64,000 bases of DNA from Adiantum capillus-veneris (GCA_014529385.2 CM043967.1:87593278-87657277), one strand, 5' to 3'. Positions 1 through 12,817 are shown, numbered from the stretch's first letter. Notes: generated by a model from the letters alone, not told the origin. Numbers and translations are program-made.

Positions 1-1771
1 CTCTCCCACTAGATTGGTAGCATCCTACCACAGCTCCATCCTCCTCCTTATTTTGCAGCTGCATTCCTTGTGACTTCGAGGTTTCCCTTTCAACCGTGGA
101 CGAGAAACTTCAGCAAGGGTTTGCCTCTTCCTCTTGATGATGTCAATGATCTCGTCGTGGAATTCACACTTTGCAATGCCAAGAACTTCTCCCTGAGTAA
201 ACTCAATCTTGCTATTCAAGATACTTTCATCCAAGACTTTCTTTAAATGTGTAGCAACCTCAATATCAGATTCTAGTTTATAAGTTGGGCCTTTTGTCTT
301 AATTTTTGTTGGCTCTTTCTTCTTTCCTATTGTACACTCCTCCATGAGTACTTCAGGTGGAGATGCTCCTTTTGTTGAGGGTGTTTGAGAAGGCATTGAG
401 TCGCTTCTTCCCCCACTTCTAGAAGCTCTTTTTGATGGTCCTTCATCAGCATTCTCACGTCTGCGCTTCTTTTCTACAATTACCTCATTTTGTTGGCATT
501 TTGTAATGTAGGAATGCACTTACAATGAGTCCATTTGATCTTTCCATCTTGTTTCTAAACGTATGCAATCACCTCCTTCATGTAGAATCTCTTTTGTAAG
601 CTTTCCCTTTTTAGAAAATTTGACCATGATGGTCACTCACCTCTTCATCACAAAAATGCTCAATTTTTACTCCATAAGTAGCTGCCTCAACTGAAGAGGT
701 GGCATGCTTAGTTTCCATATCTTCAACTAATGTTTTCATTCCCCCCTTCCCAAAGTTAGTTCTCAAGGGTAGACTTGTCTCTCTTAAGTGGATTTTACCA
801 TCCTTAAAAAAGACAACATCTTTTGACAAAGCATCACTAAAATCATCACAATCCCTTCTTACATGGTCTGTACTATCACACCAAATACATCTATTAACAA
901 ACCCTTCTTTGGGCTATTGTCTTTGCCTAGGAAGTGGCCCTGATGGTTGGCCTTTTTCTTCAAGCTTTGAAAGCTTTACCTTCAAGTGACGCATTCCCTT
1001 CACAAGCTCATCTAGCATGGACTCATCAAACTTAGGAGCGATAAAAGTAGGCTTTACCATTTTGTCAGAAGTTGAGGTGGAAGGACTTGTAGTGTTTACT
1101 ACCATCTTGTCCCTTCTTCTTTGTCGTTTGGCAAGGAGTGAGACAGCACCTTCAACCTCATTCGAGTCGGTCTTTATTCCTTTCTCAGCATCTTTATCTT
1201 CAAGAAGAAGCTCCAAATTTTCTTGAAACTCTTTACCTGCAGCTTGTAAGAAAAGATCTGTCTTCTTTGCATCTAGTGTCGCCCTTTCTGTCCTTGTGAG
1301 TTGTACATAGCGCCGCTGAAATTTCCTAAGTAGCTCTGTTATTGATAGTCTTTGCTTTGGCTTGACTACCCATTCTAAGAATGTCCTTTTGGTCACTCTC
1401 TCAGAGTCCTCCATGAAATATTCCTCCTTTAAAGCTACTTTGAGTTCTTCCCAATTTCTCCCATGCCCATCTTTAATTGCCCTAACATGCTCCCTAATTT
1501 TTGGAGCAACAACTAGCTCAAAGCTTTGAATCATCTCACCTTCTGACACGCGATGCAGCTCCATCTCCTTCACATACTCGCGTAAGTACTTGGTTACATC
1601 TTTGCCATTGAATTGATCCATTCTGTTGATGACCGCTTGTATGGCCTTCGTTGCTGAAATCTCCCTTCTTTCAATGGCATGTTGTTGTTGCAAGAACATT
1701 GCAAATGCTTGAAACATTTGCATTGTTGTTGGGTCAAAATGCATACCCTGTTGCTCAACATGATCACCCAT
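1..1771 (-). pseudogene. gag: Ty3/gypsy gag, second copy of family A, cut by the window edge
   Basis: Gag packages element RNA into virus-like particles. Reading leftwards it starts at the ATG at 1771 (an in-frame ATG at 1783 is also possible), just inside the LTR end. The helical capsid-like half is open down to 914, where a TAG stops it. The sister copy at 8085-9754 has CAG at this codon, so the stop is a point mutation. Beyond it a CCHC zinc knuckle is legible in the same frame (CIWCDSTDHVRRDC, spacing 2-4-4). Around 590-610 about 20 bases present in the sister copy are missing, which shifts the frame. From 519 to 25 the frame is open again and rich in Lys, Arg and Ser. Family membership is clear; the copy is non-functional. 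Confidence 0.85.
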
Positions 1772-1798
1772 GGTTACCCACAATTTCTCACCCTCGAA

Positions 1799-1818
1799 GT
1801 TTCACGTCGGGTTCACCA
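1799..1818 (-). other. Primer-binding site of family A (left copy)
   Basis: On the minus strand TGGTGAACCCGACGTGAAAC starts six bases after the LTR end. The TGG start and the position fit a tRNA primer site. I could not assign the tRNA with confidence. The same site lies at 9782-9801 next to the right LTR with one substitution. Confidence 0.65.
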
Positions 1819-1824
1819 AAAATA

Positions 1825-3837
1825 TGTCGAGACATTTGCGGTCTTGGCAGGAAAGCACCGGTCTTATGGTTGTGAGAGTTTGTAAGAGAACTCCAAAAAT
1901 CTTTATGAAGGGGTTAAACCATAGATGCCATTAAGACAAGGGTTTGAAAAGAAGTGCAAACAAAGAAGACCCACTCTTTCTCTCTTGCACTCACACACAC
2001 AAAGAAAGAACACAAAAGAGAATGTCAAAATAACACAAAGATGAAAACATCAAGGCTATGGTCATATCGTATCATGGGTAGTATAAAAGGGTTAATAGAT
2101 GAGTTAATGGCATTCAGTCTTGGTTGACCAAATAGGCTACGAATTGTCTTTGGAATTGTAGTTTTGTGCTTACCATAATATATATATTTTGTCTAGTGAT
2201 TGGGATTAATTGTGTCTACAAATCCTCTTGGTTCATAGCAAGATAACTACGCTTACGTCAAAAGAAAATTTATAGTCTATGAGAGGTAGTATAATGGGAT
2301 CCGGTGATAGAAGTATTTCATTGAGCCGTTCTGGGCCAAAGAGAAACACTATACGTTGTCGAAACTGTATTTTACGGCTAATCCATACGTTATTCTAATA
2401 GATCGTACAGAGTGAAAGCGATAGAAATTATCATCATGTGGATAATTTATCTAGGATAACTCTAGTATGTGTAAAATGTAGATATGAGAGAAGAGAAGGG
2501 AAGACAAGAGAAGAGAGTTTCCCTCCCAAGCCCTATTCTTGCTCGTAGGCAATAAGGATACTGCGGGGAGAGATGTACCTGTAGCAAGGAGAACCTAAAA
2601 TTTGTAGAGAGGATGAATTACTAAGAGTGAGAGAGATACATTTGGTTAAGGAGATGAGATTAGATATATATATATATGTTTGATTGGAGAAGAAAAAGAA
2701 AACAACAAGAAATCAAGAAAACATCAATGTAGAACACATCTTACTTGACAAACAGTTCCACACCATTATTGATGGAGAGAGAAGAAGAGTGGAGAATTCA
2801 ACGTTGTTTGATACGCCAAGTCCAAGACATTCTTTGATTAGATTTGATCTTCCAAGAATAGCGTACAAGAATGGCTAGTCTTTCTCTAGGAGAAAGTGTA
2901 GGCTTGGGCTTATGTTAATGGCTAAGTACAATTAGGCATTACTACTCACACCCTCAAGAATTCCTGTCAGCAATGGCTTGAATGCTTGAGTGGTTTTCAA
3001 GGAATAAAAGGTCCCCTTTTATAGGTGAAGGGAATCCCCAAGGGTTTACACAAAAAGAGAGGAGCCAGAGTGAATAGAAATTGGAAAAGTTGAAAATGAC
3101 CTGTCCCTGCATGATGTGGGCAGAGTGGGGTCCAGTATTTTGATCATATCTCCTCAACCGTGGCTCCAAATAAAAAAGTAAAAATATGGGCAAAACATTC
3201 AGCTCATTAGCTACGATTTCATTTTAAAATTGTGTTCCAATTCGGATTGGAACCTTGTGTAAAGAAATCATCAAAATAGGGTCCATTTTTGCCAGCAAAA
3301 GTCTTCCTGTGGTCCCCTTAGCCTAGACTTTCATTTGATTCCAAAGGACACCTCATGCCATATGAAAGCATGACATTGCTCCTGACAAATCATGCTTGCA
3401 ATAATGCATTAAAATAAGTGTATCTTTGAAATCATGCCACCTAGTGTCCCACTAGGATTTGATTCCCTCCTAGTAGCTATTTAAAAAGAAATATAAGAAA
3501 AATATGAAAAATACATAGAATATATATATATTGGATTTTACCCTAGATATAGGATCTAACTAGGGTGTGAGATGATAATGAGATAGTATAAATAAAGAAT
3601 CGATGTTTTTTGTCCCAAGTTAAAGAGGCGGAGCTATTGATGCTTTTCCCATAGTATTTTCTGATGGTAAAGTTAGAATAGGTTACCCCTGAGAAAAATA
3701 ATAGGATGAGATAGAAGGATTATTATTATACTTAAATATGCATATGTACATTATAAGAAAGATAATTATGTATCTAAAAAATTACAAGATAGATCTTATA
3801 GCATGCGTTCGCACTATATACGTGTCATAGCACGACA
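1825..3837 (-). repeat. LTR of family A, shared by two internal regions
   Basis: About 2.0 kb bounded by TGTCG at the left and CGACA at the right, the expected short inverted ends. A pyrimidine run (a polypurine tract on the minus strand) touches its right end and a PBS-like site lies just left of it. So it is the 3' LTR of the element to its right and the 5' LTR of the gag copy to its left. It aligns along its length with 9808-12353, apart from a duplication in the latter. Short open frames inside (for example 2684-2878) are not considered genes. Confidence 0.85.
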
Positions 3838-3849
3838 TCCACCCCCTCT
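3838..3849 (-). other. Polypurine tract of family A
   Basis: The plus strand reads TCCACCCCCTCT, so the minus strand has AGAGGGGGTGGA directly before the LTR start TGTCG. This is the usual plus-strand DNA priming site of an LTR element. It fixes the LTR edge and the element orientation. Confidence 0.8.
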
Positions 3850-3895
3850 AAACCTGCACATCCTCCGGTATGTGTCACATTATTTCTTTGTAAGA

Positions 3896-4949
3896 TCAGC
3901 CCTCTTGTACATCTTCCTTGCTTTCTTCTTCACTGGATGATTCCAAAGCTTCATCTTCCCTTTGATCTTTACCTGTGGTTTGCTCTTCTTCCTCATCAAC
4001 ATCTTCTGGATCATTGTGTCCTCTTCTCTTAAACATTTTGATCCTTTTTCCTGCAATGGGAATCTTTACTTTTGTACCATCTAGTTCAGACAAGATGTAA
4101 GTAGCATTTTCATGCACATGCTTTACAACATACGGCGCAAACCATCTTTTTGAAAACTTACGCATGACTATGTGCTGGTTATCAAGGCTACTATAATACA
4201 CCAAAACCCAGTCACCTTTGTCATTTGCTTTGCTCCTGAGTCGATGTCACTTATCAAAGTAGTCCTTGTTTTTCCACCTTGCATTTTTGAGTCTTTCTTT
4301 TGCAACTTCAATGTCTCCAGGTCTTCTCTCTAGCTGCCTTATATGTAGTGCAAGGAGATCTTCCCTGCTAAGCCCCTCTTGCCAAGGTAGTACATTCCAT
4401 GTGGGAATTGTATCTTCAATAGGAATCACTGGCTTTTGACCATGCATTAGCTCTATAGGCATGTAGCCAGTTATTGAGCTATGTGTTGTAAGATCAGCCC
4501 CCCATAAAGCATATGGTAGCAATTTTTTCCACTCAGCAACTCTTCCTTCGCAAGCCTAGGCCAAAGCTTTAATGATAGGAGGATTCGCTCTTTCACTCTT
4601 TCCATTGCCTTCAGGGTTGTAAGTTGTAGTAAGAGAAAGCTTGATCCCTTATCTAGAAAAGAGCTCCCTTGCTTCTTCCGCTTCCAACTCACCTCTATTT
4701 GCAGTGATCTTTCCCACACAACCATAATGGCAAATCACCTCATCAGGAAGCTCTTAATGCTCTTCCTTCAACCTCATTAGTTACGTCCTCTCCTGCAAGA
4801 ACCAAGTATCTCATCTGCCAGAGTCCTAACGGCATTGTGACTAGATCCACAACCCATTTATAGTGCATGGCTAGTGGATATGTAGGGTGCAATCCATCAC
4901 GATGTTGAACATTTGAATACATTTGACAACTTCCACATGACTCTACAAA
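3896..4949 (-). pseudogene. Ty3/gypsy integrase, central and C-terminal parts, broken
   Basis: This stretch continues the Pol frame that ends at a TAG near 4950. In shifting frames it shows the CxxC half of the zinc-binding domain, a core-domain stretch with the usual integrase pattern of small residues and aromatics, and a C-terminal part (4247-4522, then 3896-4204) typical of Ty3/gypsy integrases with an acidic tail rich in Glu and Asp. At least three stops or frameshifts break it (near 4204-4247, 4471-4522, 4540-4560 and 4725-4780). The integrase would insert element DNA into the host genome. No activity is expected. Confidence 0.75.
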
Positions 4950-6803
4950 CTAAGATACATCTTTATACATACCCTTCCACCAATATTTTTCTTTCAACTT
5001 GGAGAAGGTTGCCCATACACCCCTATGTCCAACCCATAGACTATCATGAAACTCTTGCATGAGCTTTACTTGAGTCTCTTTTTTAAATATAACCCGTTGT
5101 CGTGTAGAACCCTTTTGTTTAGGATTCTTCCACAAGTAACCATCCCTTAGAAAGTACCCATATGCTTTCCTACGTAACCTCTTGAATTCTTTTTCAGACC
5201 AATCATCCTGTTTTGTTAGAGTACACAAGTAGCTTCCAATAGAAAGCCAATCACCTTCATAAAGATCTTTCAAGAACAATTCAAGTGAATTAGTCATGCA
5301 GACATTGTTACCTTTGACATGAGAGATAGAATAGAAATTTGTACCTACATCATCTCCCTCATCAATCATTTGTAACTCATCTTCATACCTTGCACTTGAT
5401 AATATATCTACCCCTATATTGTCTTTACCTGCAATGTGCTTAAACTCAGGATTTAAGGACTTATAATAGGCAATCCACCGCAACATAGCAATGTCTGGCA
5501 TTGAGCAGCTTGTAATCATCCCAAGAAGTGGTAGACAATCTGTTTCTACAACCACACATACACCAATTAGGTACTCTTTCCCATTTTTCAAAGCTGTAAC
5601 CATACCCCATAGCTCTCTCTTTATTTGTGGATAGTTTCTTTGGCGAGCACTTAGTACCTTTGCTCCAAATCTTACCACATACCTGCGTCCTTGTTCGTCA
5701 TCTTGACCTATTGCCCATCCAACCCCTGTAGGACTCGTGTCTACTGTCACAATTACTGGCCTTTGACACTCATAGTCTACCTTTCTTAAAGTTGGTGTTG
5801 ACTGGAGTAACTCTTTTAGCTTTTTCATGGATTTTACATGTGCTTCTGTCCATTTAAACTTTTGATTCTTTCTAAGCAACAGATAAAGAGGATAAGCTAC
5901 ATGTGCATTATGTGGAATCCAAATAACATAGAAGACACATGCTCCCGGAAACCTTCTAACCTCAATGATGCTAGTGCATTCTTTTATTCTTTGGATGGCA
6001 TCTACCTTTGCTGGACAAGGTTTCCTACCATATGGTCTGCACATGTGCCCCACAATAAGCACTTCATTGACACCAAACATAGACTTTTTCCCTGACAATG
6101 TAATATTCACTTCTTCCAACTTAGACAAAATTTTATCACAATCATTTATGTGATTTACCACAAACCTGCAACATCCCTTGAGATCCAAAGCTTCATCTTT
6201 GTCACTTTCTTCACATCCTTTGATAGGAAAATCATCAATGAAAGGCATTGTGATTTGAGAAATAAAGTCATGTAAGACCTTATTTCTTCCATTCATCATA
6301 TGTGCAAACGAATTGGTTGCTCCCTGTGGCAAGGTACACATCCTTACCAAACCCAAAGGTTTCCTCATGGTTGTCAAGTCTCTGCTTTTGATTGCAAGCT
6401 CAAATTGATCATACCCTGAGTAGAGATCCCCCATTGAGTAGATTGCCCTCCCTGCAAACGCCTCTACAAACTCATCCACAATTGGACCTGTACCTACATT
6501 TCTAATTGTCACCTTGTTCACTGGTTGCATATCTTGGATGAAGCATAGAGAACCATTCTTCTTTGGAACTGTGAACCACCTGTTTGAGTATGGAGCACAG
6601 GAAGGCTCCAAGATTCCCATTTTGATTTTCTCATTCAGTAGCTCTACTAACTTTGGCAAATGAGCCTTTGGAACTGGAATAGGCCGCAAATTCCAAGGCA
6701 CATGAGGTATTGTGAAAATTACCATAGGAGCTACAATAGAAGGATCAACACATCCTATATCATGTGGCTCAAATGAAAAAGCCTTACCATGATTTGAAAG
6801 CAT
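4950..6803 (-). pseudogene. pol: Ty3/gypsy reverse transcriptase, RNase H and start of integrase
   Basis: A 617-codon open stretch, the longest in family A. In order: RT fingers and palm with the first catalytic Asp at about residue 126 (MGDLYSGYDQ) and the YxDD box as FIDD at 188-191; connection; RNase H with Asp 355 (VTVDTS), Glu 397 (KREL) and Asp 422 (ETDC); then the His part of the integrase zinc domain near 584-591 (FHDSLWVGH). It ends at a TAG within the integrase, so Pol is truncated. The start given is the first ATG after an upstream frameshift and is not a true initiator. The catalytic residues look intact, so this domain block decayed little. Confidence 0.9.
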
Positions 6804-6826
6804 TTCTTTGAAGAACTTTGTCTCTC

Positions 6827-7246
6827 CTATGTTAGAAACTCCTCGCGACCAATCTGCAACTCTTGGAAAGACACCTTTGTAAAGGTATGCCCAATCTTTT
6901 TAGGATTCCTCAAACTTGGTTGTAAAGAAGCCTGCCCAATCTTTTCCCTATTGTTGGGTGGTAAGGGTGAAGCTATTGGTTTCACCTTCTTTGGTTCACT
7001 CTTGTATTTAGTTTCAACATGGACTTCTAGGACAATTGTTTCGTTTTCTTTAAAGGCTTCTATTACTTCATACATTTCCATAGAGAAAACTTCCACAACT
7101 TCATTTTCAAGATGCAAACTAGACCCCATTATAGCATCAAGCTCAACCATAGTATCTACAAAAGAAACTTGTTCACACAAACCCAAAACATTTTCAGTAG
7201 GCTGTAGCAACCCACTCTTTATCATGCCTATTTGTACATTATTCAC
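6827..7246 (-). pseudogene. Pol linker between protease and reverse transcriptase
   Basis: An open stretch of 139 codons between the protease and RT of family A, acidic with a Lys/Pro-rich second half. No domain recognised. It ends 24 bases before the RT frame and in a different frame. Its position suggests Pol spacer rather than a separate gene. Confidence 0.5.
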
Positions 7247-7392
7247 ATATTACCTCTCCCATCTTTTCAAATCTGTAAGTTTTGTAAAACATACTGATCC
7301 ATTCCTTGTTACCAAGGAGCTCGTCGAGAAATTTTCACCAATTTTTGGATCATGTGAGACCCTTCTTCTTTTTGTACCACTGCAATCTTGCT

Positions 7393-8040
7393 TTACAATG
7401 GTACTTGGCCAAAACCCATCATTTCTCTATGATCATGAAACTCTTTGCTCACCTTTGGTAGAGGATGTTCTCTGAGGTTGTTACGGTTTCTTTCATGGTT
7501 TACACAAACTATGAGAAATTTTACAGCTCGTTTACCATCTTTGTTACGTATCCTAGAATATGTTGAACCATCATCCATTACCTTTGTTTCCATTCGAACT
7601 CCCACAATGTAGGGTTGTCCAAGGATGAGATGATATGAAGATGTATCCTGTACAAAGAAGTTTTCGTCAATCTTTACATCACCTATTGTCACCTTCACAC
7701 CTAGACATGCTGCATACAATTCACCGGATGAATTGTTTGCCACTTTCACCATCCAACCATGATCTGTGTCCAACGGCCATTTGCACTTGTTGTAGAGACT
7801 CTTTGACATTATGTTTATTTCTGAACCATGGTCAATCAAGGCAACAAATGGCACTTCAAGATCACCTACCTTGACCAAAGTTTCTGTAGTAGCCCTTGCC
7901 CAGTGACTTCGTGAATAGTAGCTCCTAGGAATAGCTTCAACTTCTTCATCATCATTTGAGAAATGCACTTGCTTCACTCTCCCACTAGATTGGTAGCATC
8001 CTACCACAGCTCCATCATCCTCCTTATTTTGCAGCTGCAT
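7393..8040 (-). pseudogene. Ty3/gypsy aspartic protease
   Basis: Retroviral-type aspartic protease that would process Gag-Pol. The active-site box reads ALIDHGSEINIMS (Asp followed by HGS in place of the usual T/SGA). The hydrophobic flap region and a second motif, LILGQPY, follow, as expected for an ILG box. The frame overlaps the end of gag in a different frame, so expression would need frameshifting or the break is a mutation. It sits between gag and RT in canonical order. The protease itself appears complete. Confidence 0.85.
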
Positions 8041-8084
8041 TCCTTGTGTCTTCGAGGTTTCCCCTTCAACTGTGGACGAGAAAC

Positions 8085-9754
8085 TTAAGCAAGGGTTTGC
8101 CTCTTCCTCTTGATGATTTCAATGAGCTCCTCGTCGAATTGACGCTTTGCAATGCCAAGAACTTCTCCCAGAGTAAACTCAATCTTGATATTCAAGATCC
8201 TTTCATCCAAGACTTTCTTTAAATTTGTAGCAACCTCAATATCAGATTGTAGTTTATAAGTTGGGCCTTTTATTGGCTCTTTCCCCTTTCCTGTTGTAGA
8301 CTCCTCCATGAGTACTTCAGGTGGAGATGCTCCTTTTGTTGAGGTTGTTTGAGAAGTCATTGAGTTGCTTTTTCCCCCACTTCTAGAAGCTCTTTTTGAT
8401 GGTCCTTCATCAGCATTCTCATGTCTGCGCTTCTCTTCTACAATTGACTCATTTTGTTGGCATTTTGTAATGTAGGCATGCACTGACAATGAGTCCACTA
8501 GATCATTCCATCCTGTTTCTAAACGTATGCAATCACCTGCTTCATGTAGAATCTCTTTTGTAAGATTTCCCTTTTTAGCTAATTGCATGACATTTGGCCA
8601 AATTTGACCATGATGGTCACTCACCTCTTCATCACAAAAATGCTCAATTTTTACTCCATAAGTAGCTGCCTCAACTGAAGAGGTGGCATGCTTAGTTTCC
8701 ATATCTTCAACTAAGGTTTGCATTCCCCCCTTCCCAAAGTTAGTTCTCAAGGGTAGACCTGTCTCTCTTAAGTGGATTTTACCATCCTTAAAAAAGACAA
8801 CATCTTTCAACAAAGCATCAGTAAAATCATCACAATCCCTTCTTACATGGTCTGTACTATCACACCAAATACATCTATTATCAAACCCTTCTTTGGGCTG
8901 TTGCCTTTGCCTAGGAAGTGGCCCTGATGGTTGGCCTTTTTCTTCAAGCTTTGCAAGCTTCACCTTCAAGTGACACATTCCCTTCACAAGCTCATCTAGC
9001 ATGGACTTATCAAACTTATGAGCGATAAAAGTAGGCTTTACCATTTTGTCAGAAGTCTAGGTGGAAGGACTTGTAGTGTTTACTACCATCTTGTCCCTTC
9101 TTCTTTGTCGTTTGGCAAGCAGTGAGACAGCACCTTCAACCTCATTCCAGTCGGTCTTTAGTCCTCGGTCAGCATCTTTATCTTCAAGAAGAAGCTCCAA
9201 ATTTTCTTGAAACTCTTTACCTGGAACTTGTAAGAAAAGATCAGTCTTCTCTACATCTAGTGTCGCCCTTTCTGTCCTTGTGAGTTGTGCATAGCGCCGA
9301 TCAAATTCCCTAAGTAGCTCTGTTATTGATAGTCCTTGCTTTGGCTTGACTACCCATTCTAAGAATGTCCTTTTGGTCACTCTCTCAGAGTCCTCCATGA
9401 AATATTCCTTCTTTAAAGCTACTTTGAGTTCTTCCCAATTTCTCCCATACCCATCTTTATTACCCTAACATGCTCCCTAATTTTTGGAGCAACAACTAGC
9501 TCAAAGCTTTGAATCATCTCACCTTCTGACACACGATGCAGCTCCATCTCCTTCACATACTCACGTACGTACTTGGTTACATCTTTGCCATTGAATTGAT
9601 CCACTCTATTGATGACCGCTTGTATGGCCTTGCTTGCTCAAATCTCGCTTCTTTCAGTGCCATGTTGTTGTTGCATGAACATTGTAAATGCTTGAAACAT
9701 TTGGATTGTTGTTGGGTCAAAATGCATACCCTGTTGCTCAACATGATCACCCAT
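8085..9754 (-). pseudogene. gag: Ty3/gypsy gag of the complete family A copy
   Basis: The same Gag as at 1-1771, starting at the ATG at 9754. It is broken by a TGA near 9640, a single-base loss near 9460, a TAG at 9057 and a TAA at 8085 where the sister copy has GAA. The largest open part (8085-9044) holds the CCHC knuckle CIWCDSTDHVRRDC and a basic, Ser-rich tail. Together the two copies define the intact family Gag, since the defects differ. It lies directly after the PBS at 9782-9801 and before the protease. Confidence 0.85.
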
Positions 9755-9807
9755 GGTTACCCACAAACTCTCACCCTGGCAGTTTCACGTCAGGTTCACC
9801 AAAAATA

Positions 9808-12353
9808 TGTCGAGAAATTTGCGGTCTTGCCAGGAAAGCCCCGGGATTATGGCTGTGAGAGTTTGTGAGAGAACTCCTAAAAAGTATATGAAGGGGTTAG
9901 ACCATAGATGCCATGAAGACTAGGGTTTGGAAAGAAGTGCAATCAAACAAGCCCCACTCTTTCTCTCTTGCACTCACACACACAAAGAAAGAACACAAAA
10001 GAGAATGTCAAAATAACACAAAGATGAAAACATCAAGGCTATGGTGATATCGTATCATGGGTAGTATGAAAGGGTTAATAGATGAGTTAATGGCATTCAA
10101 TCTTGGTTGACCAAATAGGCTACGAATTGTCTTTGGAATTGTAGTTTAGTGCTTACCATAATATATATAATTTGTCTAGTGATTGGGATTAATTGTGTGT
10201 ACAAATCCTCTTGGTTCATAACAAGATAACCACGCTTACGTCAAAAGAAAATTTATAGTGTATGAGAGGTAGTATAATGGGATCCGGTGGTAGAAGTATT
10301 TCATTGAGCCTTTCTGGGCCAAAGAGAAACATTATACGTTGTTGAAAGTGTATTTTATGGCTAATCCATACGTTAATTCTAATAGATCGTACAGAGTGAA
10401 AGCGATAGAAATTATCATCATGTGGATTATTTATCTAGGATAACTCTAGTATGTGTAAAATGTAGATATGAGAGAAGAGAAGAGAAGAGAGTTTCCCTCC
10501 CAAGCCCTATTCTTGCCCGTAGGCAATAAGGATACTGCGGGGAGAGATGTACTTGTACCAAGGAGTTAAATTATATGAAGGTTTTAAACCATAGATGCCA
10601 TGAAGACTAGTGTTTGGAAAAGAGTGCTATCAAAGAAGCCCCACTCTTTCTCTCTTGGTTGACCAAATAGGCTACGAATTGTCTTTGGAATTGTAGTTTT
10701 GTGCTTACCATAATATATATATTTTGTCTAGTGATTGGGATTAATTGTGTCTACAAATCCTCTTCGTTCATAGCAAGATAACGACGCTTACGTCAAAAGA
10801 AAAGTTATAGTCTATGAGAGGTAGTATAATGGGATCTGGTGATAGAAGTATTTTATTAAGCCTTTCTGGGACAAAGAGAAACACTATACGTTGTTGAAAC
10901 TGTATTTTACGGTTAATCCATACGTTAATTCTAATAGATCGTACAGAGTGAAAGCGATAGAAATTATCATCATGTGGATTATTCATCTAGGATAACTCTA
11001 GTATGTGTAAAATGTAGATAAGAGAGAAGAGAACGGAACAGAAGAGAAGAGAGTTTCCCTCCCAAGCCTAAAATTTTCCTCCCGGGGAGAGATGTACCTG
11101 TAGCAAGGAGAACCTAAAATTTGTAGAGAGGATGAATTACTAAGAGTGAGAGAGATAGATTTGGTTAAGGAGATGAGATTAGATATATATATGTGTTAGA
11201 TTAGAGATGAAAAAGAAAACAACAAGAAAGCAAGAAAACATCAATGTAGAACACATCTTACTTGAAAAACCCTTCGACACCAATATTGATGGACAGAGAA
11301 GAAGAGGGAAGAATTCAACGTTGATTTCTATGCCAAGTCCAAGACCTTCTTTGATTAGAGTTGATCTTCCAAGGATAACGTACAAGAATGTCTAGTCTTC
11401 CTCTAGGAGAAAGTGTAGGCTTGGGCTTATGTTAATGGCTAAGTACAATTAGGCATTACTACTCACTCCCTCAAGAATTCCTCTCATCAATGGCTTGAAT
11501 GCTTGAGTGGTTTTCAAGGAAGAAAAGGTCCCCTTTTATAGGTGAAGGGAACCCCCAAGGGTGTACACAAAAAGAGAGGGGCCAGTGTGAATAGAAATTG
11601 GAAAAGTTGAAAATGAGATTTCCCTGTATGATGTGGGCAGATTGGGGTCCAGTATTTTGATCATATCTCCTTAACCGTGGCTCTAAATAAAAAAGTAAAA
11701 ATATGGGCAAACCATTCAGCTCATTAGCTACGGTTTTCATTTTAAAATTGCTTTCCAATTTACATTGGAACCTTGTGTAAAAAAATCATCAAAATAGGGT
11801 CCATTTCTGGCAGCAAAAGTCTTCCTGTGGTCCCCTTAGCTTAGACTTTCATTTGATTCCAAAGGACACCTCATGCCATATGAAAGCATGACATTGCTCC
11901 TTGAGAAATCATGCTTGCAATAATGCATTAAAATAAGTGTATCTTTGAAATCATGCCACCTAGTGTCCCACTAGGATTTGATTCCCTCCTAGTAGCTATT
12001 TAAAAAGAAATAGAAGAAAAATATAAAAAATACATAGACTATATATATATTGGAGTTTACCCTAGATATAGGATCTAACTAGGGTGTGAGATCATAATGA
12101 GATAGTAGAAATAAAGAATCAATGTTTTTTGCCCGAAGTTAAAGAGGCGGAGCTATTGTTGCTTTTACCATAGTATTTTCTGATGGTAAAGTAAGAATAG
12201 GTTACGCTTGAGAAAAATAATAGGATGAGATAGAAGGCTTATTATTATACTTAAATATGCATATGTACATTATAGAAAAGATAATTATGTATCTAAAAAA
12301 TTACAAGATAGATCTTGTAGCACGCGTTTCCACTATGTACGTGTCACATAACA
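9808..12353 (-). repeat. 5' LTR of family A with an internal duplication
   Basis: Homologous to 1825-3837 and bounded by the same TG start after the PBS. It is about 500 bases longer because a segment near 10577-11070 repeats 9886-10510. The right edge is uncertain by a few bases: the left LTR ends GTGTCATAGCACGACA, whereas here GTGTCACATAACAACG leads into unrelated sequence. Confidence 0.8.
10577..11070 (-). repeat. Tandem duplication inside the family A LTR
   Basis: From TGAAGGTTTTAAACCATAG onward this segment repeats 9886-10510, but lacks about 130 bases that contain the CACACACA tract. The other LTR has a single copy, so the duplication arose after the LTRs diverged. Confidence 0.75.
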
Positions 12354-12817
12354 ACGAGTAGTATGTCTCCAGCATAATTTAGGCCTTTTGTGCAAAGAGT
12401 GACATCATGGGAGCCAATACCATGGTGCAATGAGCCCATATAACAATTTTTAACCCATTTGGACATCAATTTCTACCTATGATGGATTTTCTACCCAATT
12501 TGTGACCTAAATCCTGAAACAACCCAAAAATCCACTTTTTGATATCCAAATCCAAATCCAAGCATATAGCCATGTTCCATGAGCCATGCACTACCAGCAT
12601 GACAAGTATGAACCAATTCTGATGGAAAAGACATCCTACGCGTAGGATGTCTAAATGGAAAATTTTGGCCAGATTTGCACTGTGAGCACATGCACAGCTT
12701 CACAAGTTTCTTTTAAGCTTTATTTTAAATTTTCAAGTCATTTGGATAAGTAAAACTCAGTTTCGCAGCTAATATAAAAAAAACACTAACTTCGGACTAC
12801 TGAGTGCAACAGGATCT
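12354..12817 (+). other. Partial leader of element C
   Basis: Non-coding stretch resembling the leader of element E (compare 12525-12552 with 61045-61070, and 12616-12655 with 61248-61287). It contains one copy of the leader palindrome. The element's 5' LTR and most of its leader are not next to it; family A abuts at 12353. Confidence 0.65.
12629..12652. repeat. Leader palindrome, element C copy
   Basis: Perfect 24-bp palindrome with core ACATCCTACGCGTAGGATGT, flanked by AG and CT. Identical to copies at 60706, 61261 and 61538. Confidence 0.9.

Larger units (their letters stand above)
1..12353 (-). mobile_element. Ty3/gypsy family A, LTR-internal-LTR-internal array
   Basis: Order on the minus strand: LTR 9808-12353, PBS, gag, protease, linker, RT/RNase H, integrase, polypurine tract, LTR 1825-3837, PBS, second gag. 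The left end lies outside the window. Two internal regions sharing one LTR is the usual result of LTR-LTR recombination between copies. The array seems to sit in the leader of element C. The target duplication cannot be tested. Confidence 0.8.

Noticed and set aside
2684-2878. Small open frame, repeated at 11207-11395
   Set aside because: It lies within both family A LTRs and follows their nucleotide similarity; no domain and no sign of coding conservation.
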